A stretch of 64,000 bases of DNA from Lentzea nigeriaca (GTDB taxonomy: Bacteria > Actinomycetota > Actinomycetes > Mycobacteriales > Pseudonocardiaceae): NCBI RefSeq assembly GCF_016907955.1, contig NZ_JAFBCX010000006.1:577914-641913 (forward strand). Reading direction: 5' to 3'. Positions 42,354-49,496 of the stretch are shown in pieces (within the stretch, counting starts at the first letter, position 1; the number at the start of each line of letters is the position of its first letter). Below the pieces are notes generated by a model that saw nothing but the letters and a program-made list of their open reading frames with translations, had not been told where the DNA came from and did not search any database. Made by a program: the position numbers and the translations under genes.

Positions 42354-42566
42354 TCAGAGGTCGAAGCGAGCCGCTCTGCGACCGGCCCATCGCGCCAACC
42401 TGCGCCAACGTTGCGCTGACGCGAGGCGGTTCGCCATGCGTTGCTCTTCAGCGAACCTCTGGGCTTCTTGTATTCGTATTCGCACGAGTTCTTCGTTCAG
42501 AGACATGGGAGTGAGGCCTTCGTTCAGGTAGGTGGGGATCGCGCTGTTGTTGGTCACGGTGTTCAC
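42354..42566 (-). CDS. Small protein translated after whiB7
   Basis: A 70-residue protein: MNTVTNNSAIPTYLNEGLTP, then a charged helix (EELVRIRIQEAQRFAEEQRM) and a very basic end (WRRLARWAGRRAARF). Its ATG overlaps the whiB7 stop by 4 nt, so it is translationally coupled and should be induced with WhiB7. The family resembles small helical actinobacterial proteins of unknown function. Confidence 0.65.
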   Translation of the reverse strand: MNTVTNNSAIPTYLNEGLTPMSLNEELVRIRIQEAQRFAEEQRMANRLASAQRWRRLARWAGRRAARFDL

Positions 42567-42886
42567 GCCGCCGCCTCCGTCTTGTCAGCGGTGACAACGG
42601 CTGCCGCGTCCTTGCGCGGACGGCCACGCGGCCGCTTCCGCGCGATGACGACACCGCGCTCGAAGATCTCTCCACCCCAGACACCCCACGGCTCGTGACG
42701 AGCGAGCGCGCCGGCGAGGCACTCCGCGAGCACCGGGCAGGTCCCGCAGAAGGACTTCGCCTTCTCGAGGTCGGCCGGAGCGTCAGCGAACCAGAGGTCG
42801 GGGTTGTGGGTGCGGCAGGGCAGGTCGAGCCCGTCCGCGAGGTCCGGAAGTGTCTCGCCGGTGAGCGGGACAGTCGCGGTCAACAT
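42563..42886 (-). CDS. whiB7: WhiB7 redox-responsive transcriptional regulator
   Basis: A 107-residue WhiB protein. Four Fe-S cluster cysteines are visible: one in LPCRTHNPDLWF and three in KSFCGTCPVLAECLAGAL. The WhiB motif EPWGVWGGEIFERG follows near residue 65, and then the AT-hook KRPRGRPRK, which defines WhiB7. WhiB7 binds the main sigma factor and activates intrinsic antibiotic-resistance genes, including itself. The start has an AAGGAG site. The leader carries a reading frame and a terminator, and the WhiB7-uvrD2 order matches M. tuberculosis. Confidence 0.95.
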   Translation of the reverse strand: MLTATVPLTGETLPDLADGLDLPCRTHNPDLWFADAPADLEKAKSFCGTCPVLAECLAGALARHEPWGVWGGEIFERGVVIARKRPRGRPRKDAAAVVTADKTEAAA

Positions 42887-42914
42887 CAGGGTTTTCTCCT
42901 TGTGTGGGGTACTG

Positions 42915-42961
42915 CAAAAACACGAAGGCCGCGGACTCTGTGCGAGTCCGCGGCCTTCGTG
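42915..42961 (-). terminator. Attenuator in the whiB7 leader
   Basis: A 17-bp perfect stem (CACGAAGGCCGCGGACT with its complement, 7-nt loop) is followed on the minus strand by TTTTT. It lies between the leader frame's stop (42984) and whiB7 (42886), so an intrinsic terminator sits in front of whiB7 and must be bypassed for expression. Confidence 0.9.
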
Positions 42962-42983
42962 AGCCTGGTGGTCCTTCGACCCC

Positions 42984-43229
42984 CTATGGGGTCGGCAGGA
43001 GCCTTCTCACTTGATGCGCGGACGGCGCATTCGTGTAGTTGTGGACGCCATCAACGGTCGGACGCACGATCGGCTGCTCGATGAACAGTCCGGTGCCGCG
43101 CTCACGACCCAGCAGTGCCGCCGACTTGAGGGCAGACTTCTGCCAGACGGCCTGAGCTGAGGCGGGCATGCAGAGGCGCTCGGACACTGGGAGGCCGAGG
43201 GTGCATTCGATGCTCAAGATCTTGTTCAC
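42984..43229 (-). CDS. whiB7 upstream leader reading frame
   Basis: An 81-codon frame in the whiB7 leader, starting at GTG 43229 with the site GGGAGG 8 nt before it. It begins VNKILSIECTLGLPVSERLC and ends VRRLLPTP, 23 nt before the attenuator stem. An alternative GTG lies three codons earlier. Its position suggests that ribosome stalling or slow translation in the frame controls formation of the terminator, as described for whiB7/wblC leaders in mycobacteria and Streptomyces. The peptide itself need not have a function. Confidence 0.75.
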   Translation of the reverse strand: MNKILSIECTLGLPVSERLCMPASAQAVWQKSALKSAALLGRERGTGLFIEQPIVRPTVDGVHNYTNAPSAHQVRRLLPTP

Positions 43230-43310
43230 AACCGGCACCTCCCTCAGAGGTCTCTGCGAGCTAGTAGTAGTTCTTCTTCCCCAGACGGGTCCTCCGGACC
43301 CGGCATGAGC

Positions 43311-43349
43311 AGGTTATGACCCCGTACCTGGGGCGTGCAACCTATTTAA
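43311..43349 (-). promoter_or_regulatory. whiB7 promoter with AT-rich WhiB7 site
   Basis: On the minus strand: TTAAATA immediately upstream of a -35 TTGCAC (43335-43340), an 18-nt spacer, then a -10 TAACCT (43311-43316). An AT-rich stretch directly before the -35 is the known hallmark of WhiB7-activated promoters, so autoregulation is expected. The leader would be about 420 nt long. Confidence 0.7.
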
Positions 43350-43364
43350 CGAAACTTGTCCCGA

Positions 43365-45470
43365 TCAGGTGGCGGAGTACCCGACACCGGCTCGGACCAG
43401 GCCCAACACGTCATCGCCGAACTTATCAAGCTTCGACGCGCCGATGCCCGAGATCGCCACGAGTCCGGCCGAATCCGTGGGTCGCTGCTCCGCGATCGCC
43501 ATCAGCGTCGCGTCGGTGAAGACGACGTACGCGGGCACCTTCAGCTCCCGCGCCCTCGCCGCACGCCACTGACGCAGCGACTCGAGCAGCTCTTCGTCCA
43601 CATCGGACGGACAGGACTTGCAGCGTCCGAGCTTGACGGCCTGCGCTTCGACCAGGGTCGCCGCGCACACCCGGCAGGTCGGCTTTTCCTTCTTCATCAG
43701 AGGTGGCCGTGCGGCGCCACCAGATACGCGTGCGGCGGGGTGGTTCTCGGGCACAAGGCTGTAGAGGAACCTTGACCGGCGGCGGTACTTGCGTCCACCC
43801 GCCGCGCGCGACAACGCCCACGACAGCCAGAGGTGCTCACGCGCGCGCGTCACACCCACATAGAGAAGGCGGCGTTCTTCTTCGACCTTCGCCTCGTCGC
43901 TGTCGGCGTACTGGATCGGCATCGTGCCCTCGACGAGTCCTACGAGGAACACGGCGTCCCACTCCAGACCCTTCGACGCGTGCAGCGACGCGAGCGTCAC
44001 GCCCTCGACCGTCGGCGGGTGCTGCGCCTCGGCCCGCATGTCCAGCTCCGCGCAGAACCGCGGCAGGTCCGCACCGGGCAGCGCGGCGACGAACTCCTCG
44101 GCGAGCTCCACCAGCGCGAGCAATGACTCCCAGCGTTCGCGTGCGGAGCCACCGGTCGGCGGTTCGTCGGTGAGCCCGACTCGGCCCAGCACCGAGCGAA
44201 CGACCTCGGGCAGGCTGCCGTCGAGATCACCAGCTGCCCGCAACGCGATCATGGCCTGGCGCACCTCGGCCCGCTCGAAGAACCGCTCGCCCCCGCGTAC
44301 CAGGTACGGGATGCCGTGCGAGGCGAGCGCCTGCTCGTACACCTCGGACTGCGCGTTGACGCGGTAGAGGATCGCGATCTCGGAGGCCGCGACGCCCTCG
44401 TCGAGCAACGTCCTGATGCGCTGCGCGACCGAGTCGGCCTCTGCGGGCTCGTCGTCGAACTCGTGGAACCGCGGCGCGGGCCCGTCCGGCCGCTGCCCGA
44501 TGAGCTTCAGCCGCGAGCCCGCCGGACGGCCACGCGCCCACTTGATCACGTCGTTGGCCAGCGCCACGACCTGTGGCGTCGACCGGTAGTCGCGCTCCAG
44601 CCGCACGACGACGGCCTCGGGGAACCGCCGCGCGAAGTTGAGCAGCGGCTGCGGCGAGGCGCCCGCGAACGAGTAGATGGTCTGGTTCGCGTCGCCGACC
44701 ACGGTCAGGTCGTCGCGGTCGCCGAGCCACGCGTCGAGCACGCGCTGCTGCAGCGGCGTCACGTCCTGGTACTCGTCGACGACGAAACAGCGGTAGCGAT
44801 CACGGAACTCCTGCGCGACCTCCGCGTTGTCCTCGAGCGCCGCGGCGGTGTGCAGCAGCAGGTCGTCGAAGTCGAGCAGCTGCGCCTCGTTCTTGAGCTG
44901 CTCGTACGTCGCGTAGAGCTTCATGATCTGCTCGGCGGGCGCGGGGATGTCACGCGCCGCGCGTGAGGCGGCTGCCGGGTACGCGTCCGGCGTCAGCAGC
45001 GACGACTTCGCCCACTCGATCTCGCCGGTGAGGTCGCGCAGCGCGTCGGCCTCCGTGGGCAGACCCAGCCGGGACGCCGCGCGGCCGACGACGCGGATCT
45101 TCTGGTCGATCAGCTCCCAGCGCGGACCGCCGATGACCCGCGGCCAGAAGTAGCGCAACTGACGTGACGCGGCGGCGTGGAACGTCACGGCCTGTGCGCC
45201 GTGCACGTCCAGAGAACGCAGCCGGGTGCGCATCTCCCCCGCGGCGCGCTTGGTGAACGTGACGGCGAGGACCTGCGTCGGAGCGACGTGACCGCGTTGG
45301 CACAGGTAGGCGATGCGGTGGGTGATCGTGCGGGTCTTGCCGGTACCGGCTCCCGCGAGCACGCAGACCGGGCCGCGCGGCGCTTCCACCGCTGCGCGCT
45401 GTTCCGGATCAAGACCCTCCAGCAACGCGTCCATGCCCGGCAGTCTCGCAGATGGCCGATCCGTGTTCAT
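43365..45470 (-). CDS. uvrD2: UvrD2-type superfamily I DNA helicase
   Basis: A 701-residue helicase. Walker A is CVLAGAGTGKTRTITHRIAY, motif Ia AVTFTKRAAGEMRTRLRSL, motif II VVDEYQDVTPLQQ, motif III TVVGDANQTIYSFAGASPQP, motif IV LERDYRST, and motifs V/VI TLHASKGLEWDAVFLVGL (as SLHASKG) and LLYVGVTRAREHLWLSWA. The C-terminal tetracysteine motif CRVCAATLV/CKSC and the HRDC domain (AISGIGASKLDKFGDDVL) define UvrD2. The ATG at 45470 lacks a clear ribosome site; 45434 is possible. It takes part in DNA repair. Syntenic with Rv3198c. Confidence 0.94.
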   Translation of the reverse strand: MNTDRPSARLPGMDALLEGLDPEQRAAVEAPRGPVCVLAGAGTGKTRTITHRIAYLCQRGHVAPTQVLAVTFTKRAAGEMRTRLRSLDVHGAQAVTFHAAASRQLRYFWPRVIGGPRWELIDQKIRVVGRAASRLGLPTEADALRDLTGEIEWAKSSLLTPDAYPAAASRAARDIPAPAEQIMKLYATYEQLKNEAQLLDFDDLLLHTAAALEDNAEVAQEFRDRYRCFVVDEYQDVTPLQQRVLDAWLGDRDDLTVVGDANQTIYSFAGASPQPLLNFARRFPEAVVVRLERDYRSTPQVVALANDVIKWARGRPAGSRLKLIGQRPDGPAPRFHEFDDEPAEADSVAQRIRTLLDEGVAASEIAILYRVNAQSEVYEQALASHGIPYLVRGGERFFERAEVRQAMIALRAAGDLDGSLPEVVRSVLGRVGLTDEPPTGGSARERWESLLALVELAEEFVAALPGADLPRFCAELDMRAEAQHPPTVEGVTLASLHASKGLEWDAVFLVGLVEGTMPIQYADSDEAKVEEERRLLYVGVTRAREHLWLSWALSRAAGGRKYRRRSRFLYSLVPENHPAARVSGGAARPPLMKKEKPTCRVCAATLVEAQAVKLGRCKSCPSDVDEELLESLRQWRAARARELKVPAYVVFTDATLMAIAEQRPTDSAGLVAISGIGASKLDKFGDDVLGLVRAGVGYSAT

Positions 45471-45517
45471 TGGTGAGACCGCTGTGTCCGATTTTTCTTG
45501 GCACGTATCCTGTGCAT

Positions 45518-46246
45518 ATGGCAGGTAAGCAGGACAAGGCGGCGGCCAAGGAAGCGGCGAAGGTTCGTCGCGCGGCTTCACGCGAGCGGCGCAAGCAGAT
45601 CTTCGAGGCGTTCAAGATGCAACGCCGCGAGGACAAGGCGCTCGTTCCGCTGATGCTGGCGGCGCTGCTCGGCGTCACCGCGATCGCCGTGGTCCTGGGC
45701 CTGGTCTTCAAAGCGGTCTGGATGTTCGTGCCGCTGGGCGTCGCGATCGGCGCGCTGCTGGCCGTGATCATCTTCGGCCGCCGCGTGCAGAGCAACGTGT
45801 TCCGCAAGGCCGACGGCCAGCCGGGCGCCGGCGCGTGGGCGCTCGAGAACCTGCGCGGCCGCTGGCGTGTGACGCCTGCCGTCGCGGGCACGACGCAGCT
45901 CGACGCTGTGCACCGCGTGCTCGGCCGGCCCGGCGTCGTCCTGGTCGCCGAGGGTGCCCCGCAGCGGGTGAAGCCGCTGCTCGCGCAGGAGAAGAAGCGC
46001 ATCTCGCGCGTCATCGGCGAGACCCCGATCTACGACTTCATCATCGGCTCCGGCGAGGGCCAGGTGCCGCTGAAGAAGCTGCAGTCGACGCTGATGAAGC
46101 TGCCGCGCAACATCACGGCCGCCCAGGTCGACGCACTGGAGACCCGCCTCGCGGCGCTGTCCAGCCGTGGTGCCGCACTGCCCAAGGGCCCGATGCCGCA
46201 GGGCGCGAAGATGCGCAACGTCCAGCGCACCCTGCGCCGCCGCTGA
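45518..46246 (+). CDS. DUF4191 membrane protein
   Basis: A 242-residue protein with a basic Lys/Ala-rich N-terminus (KQDKAAAKEAAKVRRAASRE), two membrane segments (LMLAALLGVTAIAVVLGLVF and MFVPLGVAIGALLAVIIFG), and a cytoplasmic domain with WALENLRGRWRVTPAVAGTT, AVHRVLGRPGVVLVAEGAP and VKPLLAQEKKR. It is the Rv2219 family, conserved next to the RDD and glnA genes. Function unknown. It is divergent from uvrD2. Confidence 0.9.
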   Translation: MAGKQDKAAAKEAAKVRRAASRERRKQIFEAFKMQRREDKALVPLMLAALLGVTAIAVVLGLVFKAVWMFVPLGVAIGALLAVIIFGRRVQSNVFRKADGQPGAGAWALENLRGRWRVTPAVAGTTQLDAVHRVLGRPGVVLVAEGAPQRVKPLLAQEKKRISRVIGETPIYDFIIGSGEGQVPLKKLQSTLMKLPRNITAAQVDALETRLAALSSRGAALPKGPMPQGAKMRNVQRTLRRR

Positions 46247-46256
46247 CAGCTTTCCC

Positions 46257-46299
46257 GAAACGGCGCCTGTCCCCTTCCGGTGGACAGGCGCCGTTTCGC
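46257..46299. terminator. Bidirectional terminator
   Basis: GAAACGGCGCCTGTCC / GGACAGGCGCCGTTTC is a 16-bp perfect stem between two convergent genes. Confidence 0.88.
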
Positions 46300-46300
46300 A

Positions 46301-46585
46301 TCAGGACTCGCCGACGACGACCTGCACCGTCGAGTACCGCCGCCGCAGCTCCTTGTACGGCGCGTACTCCGGCGAGTTCCAGAACGTCTCCACGGCTTCC
46401 TTGTTCTCGAACTCGTGGATCACGAGCGTGCGCGGCGACCAGTCGCCCTCGAGCACGAGCGGTTTGTCGTCGATGATGAGGTTGCGGGCACCCGTCTTCT
46501 CGATGAGTGGCCCCACTCCGTCGACGTACTCCTGAAAGCCTGCTGCGTCGGCGATGTTCAGATCGATCACTACATAAGCGGTCAT
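46301..46585 (-). CDS. DUF1330 / dimeric alpha-beta barrel protein
   Basis: A 94-residue protein of the DUF1330 group (YVVIDLNIADAAGFQEYVDG, VLEGDWSPRTLVIHEFENKE, FWNSPEYAPYKELRRRYSTV). The ferredoxin-like barrel is found in monooxygenase-like and stress proteins, and no cofactor is expected. It is divergent from an AraC-type regulator with 86 nt between, a typical regulator-target pair. Confidence 0.85.
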   Translation of the reverse strand: MTAYVVIDLNIADAAGFQEYVDGVGPLIEKTGARNLIIDDKPLVLEGDWSPRTLVIHEFENKEAVETFWNSPEYAPYKELRRRYSTVQVVVGES

Positions 46586-46671
46586 GCGGTCAACCGTACG
46601 AACCGCCGAACGGTCTTTCCCATGTGTAAAGCGGCCGCGAACATACGCGAAAAGACCCCGGCTAGGGTGAA

Positions 46672-47628
46672 GTGGTGGACGTCTTCACCGATGTCATCGC
46701 CACCATGCGCGTGGGTCGCGCCAAGTTCACGCGCTCGCGTTGGAGTGGTCCGTGGGGTCACCGCTTCGGCCCGTACCCCGGCGCGGGCTTCCACGTCGTG
46801 GTGCGGGGTTCGTGCTGGCTGATCCCACCGGCCGGCGCACCGGTGCGGCTCGACACCGGTGACGTGGTCTTCCTGCCGCACGGCGCGCTGCACGGCCTGA
46901 GCGACCGCCCGGACCGCACCACGGCCGACCTGCCGCCCGCGCGCGAAACGGACCACGCCGGGGACGACCCCGACGCGGACACGCACCTGGTGTGCGGCGC
47001 GTACCGGCTGGACCGCGGCCAGGCGCACCCGTTCCTGCGGACCCTGCCCGAGGTGCTGCACCTGCGCGCCCGGCCAGGCAGGCATCCCGCGTTGCGCGCC
47101 GCCGTCGACCTGCTCGGCGCGGACGTCGCGGAGTCGCGGCCGGGTGCGGGAGCCGCTCTGCCCGCGTTGCTCGACCTGCTGCTCGTGTATTTGCTGCGCG
47201 CGTGGCTGGAGGAGGAGTCCGAACGCAGTCCGGGTACCGGGTGGTGCGCCGCGTTCAGCGACCCGGTCGTCGCCACCGCGCTCCGGCACGTTCACCGCGA
47301 GCCGGCGCACCCGTGGACCGTGAGCGAGCTCGCCGGCCGCGTCGGCATGTCGAAGACGGCGTTCGCCCGCCGGTTCACCGCGCTGGTGGGACAGTCACCG
47401 ATGGCGTACCTGACCTGGTGGCGGCTGAGCACCGGCGCGCGGCTGCTGCGCGACGGCGACGAGACGCTGGCCTCGGTCGCGCGCCAGGTCGGTTACACGT
47501 CCGAGTTCGCCTTCGCGACCGCGTTCAAGCGTGAGTTCGGTGTGCCGCCCGGCAGGTTCCGACGCAGGTCAGCGCACCTTGATGACGACGGTGCCCGCGG
47601 CCTTGTCGTGCAGGCACCGACCGTCTGA
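46672..47628 (+). CDS. AraC family transcriptional regulator
   Basis: A 318-residue regulator: a cupin-type sensing domain (FHVVVRGSCWLIPPAGAPVR, DTGDVVFLPHGALHGLSDRP) and a C-terminal AraC DNA-binding domain (TVSELAGRVGMSKTAFARRF; LASVARQVGYTSEFAFATAF; KREFGVPPGRFR). The start is a GTG pair (46672/46675). It probably controls the divergent DUF1330 gene. The 3' end overlaps the convergent RDD gene by 60 nt. This pair looks inserted into the conserved DUF4191-RDD-glnA order. Confidence 0.88.
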   Translation: MVDVFTDVIATMRVGRAKFTRSRWSGPWGHRFGPYPGAGFHVVVRGSCWLIPPAGAPVRLDTGDVVFLPHGALHGLSDRPDRTTADLPPARETDHAGDDPDADTHLVCGAYRLDRGQAHPFLRTLPEVLHLRARPGRHPALRAAVDLLGADVAESRPGAGAALPALLDLLLVYLLRAWLEEESERSPGTGWCAAFSDPVVATALRHVHREPAHPWTVSELAGRVGMSKTAFARRFTALVGQSPMAYLTWWRLSTGARLLRDGDETLASVARQVGYTSEFAFATAFKREFGVPPGRFRRRSAHLDDDGARGLVVQAPTV

Positions 47629-48042
47629 GTCCCAGACCAGCGCCGGGATCAGCGGGAAGATGAGGATGGTCCGCAGCAGCGCGCGGGGCAGGTGGACGAA
47701 CGTCTTGCCGTCGATGCGCGCGACCCGCAGCCCGAACAGCGCGTGGCCGGGCGTGAACCCGAAGTAGGCCACCGCGATCACGGTGATGACGAACCAGGCC
47801 AGCAGGCTCCAGTTCTTCGGCAGGTCAGGCCGGGTGAACACGGCCGCGACGCCCGCGGACAGGAGGAAGTCGACGAGAATGGCCAGCGTGCGCCGCCCGA
47901 TCGAGGCGATGGAGCCCGGCCCCTTCTCCGGAAAACCGTGCCGCTCGCCGCGCCAGCGCTGCTGCTTCCCGTCGTTCGACTCGTCGCCCGGCTCCAGCAC
48001 CGAGCGCGGTCCCGACAGCCACGAACCGGTCCACCTGCTCAC
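47569..48042 (-). CDS. RDD family membrane protein
   Basis: A 157-residue RDD protein: after a hydrophilic N-terminus, SIASIGRRTLAILVDFLLSA holds the RR/D signature near residue 50, with membrane segments FLLSAGVAAVF, LLAWFVITVIAVAYFGF and LLRTILIFPLIPALVW. Function unknown; it is conserved next to glnA (Rv2219A type). The GTG at 48042 is close to the end of the degraded IS element, so its natural 5' region may have been replaced by the insertion. Confidence 0.82.
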   Translation of the reverse strand: MSRWTGSWLSGPRSVLEPGDESNDGKQQRWRGERHGFPEKGPGSIASIGRRTLAILVDFLLSAGVAAVFTRPDLPKNWSLLAWFVITVIAVAYFGFTPGHALFGLRVARIDGKTFVHLPRALLRTILIFPLIPALVWDSDGRCLHDKAAGTVVIKVR

Positions 48043-48059
48043 CCCACCAGAGTAAGCCT

Positions 48060-48170
48060 TTGAATGCTCCCCACCCTGAAGGGCAGGGATTCCGTCGCAC
48101 CTCGCGGCACGACAGGGTTCCCGCCCTGCACGGGCTGTCGGGGATTTTCGGCTCGGGCTGCCTGCTCGTC
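48060..48170 (-). ncRNA. Possible omegaRNA / right end of the IS element
   Basis: The sequence at the 3' end of tnpB ends in the typical right-end form CCCTGCCCTTCAGGGTGGGG followed by AGCATTCAA (48060-48069 on the plus strand). In active elements this end is the scaffold of the omegaRNA guide, and the next 16-20 nt (into the RDD gene start, 48040-48059) act as guide. Here TnpB is broken, so only the RNA end may persist. Confidence 0.45.
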
Positions 48171-49196
48171 CGGCGGACGAGCAGGTCTTATGCCTTCCGG
48201 GTTCAAACCTGCCCGGACCAGCATCACCGCCGCGGAGTTCTTGTCCCTGGGGGACACAGCTCCGCACGACGTGCAGGTGTAGGTGCGTTCGGACAGCGGC
48301 AAGGCGTGCTTGGTTCTCGCACCGCATGACGCGCAGTCCATCGTGGTGTGTTTCGGATCCACCAGCCGCAGATCGCGGCCGTGTTTGCGAGCCATCGCAA
48401 TCAGCCCACGCTTGGTGGCGCCGATCGCGGCGTCCGCGGCTTTGCGTGCCATCGTGGACTTGGCCAGGAACTTCGGCCGGAAATCCTCCACGGCGAGCGC
48501 GTCATGGTCGCGGACAACCCGCTTGGCCCACTTGCGGGCGGCGTCTGCCGCCGCCGGGCGACCTTCTTCTGGATCTTCGCCGCCTGCCGGCCGGCTTTCT
48601 GAGTCGACACCGATCACCCGGCCGGTCGCAGGCAGGGGCTGGACTTGCGTCTGGACTACGAAGGAGCAGTACCAGTGGCCGAGACTGTCGCGGCAAACGC
48701 GCACCGACGACGGCACGGCAGGCAACTCCCGCGACCACACCGGCCTCACCGCGATCCCGCCCGCCAGGTGCAGCACCCCGTCACGCAACCGGAACCCGCG
48801 CCGGTGTAGTTGAGCGTCGGCTCGGCCGGCGACCGCTTCTTGAACCGCGGCATCCCGGCCCGCCACCGCTGCGGCACCCGCTCCCGCACATCCTTGAGCG
48901 CCTTGGTACGCGACGCACCGAAATCCCGGATGACCTGCTGCTGCGCAACCGACGACCCCGCCCGCAACCACACATGCCCGGCACGCCAGCCCGTCAGGAG
49001 TTTGTCCAACTGGGCTGGGCCGCACGTGCGCGGATCTTCCGGATTCTCGCGGTTGTGCCGATGCGTCTCCCGCGACTGCGCGACGCACTGGTTCCACACC
49101 CACCGGCAGCGGTCCCACTCCACCAGCAACGCGCTACGGGCGGACGACGACACGCAACCGGTAGGAAAACCGGGCCACACTCGCCTCAACCGCCAC
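48060..49196 (-). pseudogene. Degraded tnpB (IS605/IS1341-type) with several frameshifts
   Basis: Parts of a TnpB protein are found in order but in changing frames: VARFSYRLRV, then ALLVEWDRCRWVWNQCVAQS through MPRFKKRSPAEPTLNYTGAG, then FRLRDGVLHLAGGIAVRPVW and TGRVIGVDS (RuvC-I Asp), a gap of roughly 50 residues, then GRQAAKIQKKVARRRQ, and finally KWAKRVVRDHDALAVEDF (RuvC-II Glu), the zinc finger CASCG/CTSCG, and RDKNSA (RuvC-III Asp). At least four lesions make it inactive. No tnpA is present. It was inserted between the RDD gene and glnA, which are neighbours in related genomes. Confidence 0.88.
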
Positions 49197-49210
49197 GCCG
49201 GCGACCTTAC

Positions 49211-49224
49211 CGAACAGATGTTCG
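49211..49224. promoter_or_regulatory. SOS-box-like palindrome before tnpB remnant
   Basis: CGAAC-AGAT-GTTCG is a perfect palindrome matching the core of the actinobacterial LexA box (CGAAC-N4-GTTCG). It lies 15 nt before the tnpB start. It could instead be the left-end hairpin of the element. Confidence 0.4.
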
Positions 49225-49396
49225 CCCCCGTCGAGTCGACGACCTTGCGCTGCCGGCCAGTGCCGACGCCAACACGGTGCGTGCCCGAACCACTCTGGCT
49301 CCATTCCCCTCCCTCTGACGACCGGGGCATCCTTTGGAGGACATGTGAACATCGGGTGAGGACCGGCAGGTCGTCTTGCCCCCTCGGACCGCCCCG

Positions 49397-49434
49397 TTAA
49401 CACTGGCGAAACATCCGAGTGACGGACGGGCAAC
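49397..49434 (+). promoter_or_regulatory. GlnR box upstream of glnA
   Basis: Four 5-nt half-sites with exact 6-nt spacers: TTAAC, GAAAC, GTGAC, GCAAC. The consensus is gTnAC-n6-GaAAc repeated twice. It lies 63 nt before the glnA start. GlnR, the nitrogen regulator of actinobacteria, is expected to bind here and raise glnA expression at low nitrogen. Confidence 0.8.
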
Positions 49435-49496
49435 ACCACCGACATACGGTCGCTCGCGATGGCCAGCCGTTGTCCATAGTCAAGGAGTCGACGAGG

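Noticed and set aside
46672..48042. Toxin-antitoxin or phage cargo next to the tnpB remnant
   Set aside because: The neighbouring genes are an AraC regulator, DUF1330 and an RDD protein, all ordinary chromosomal families.
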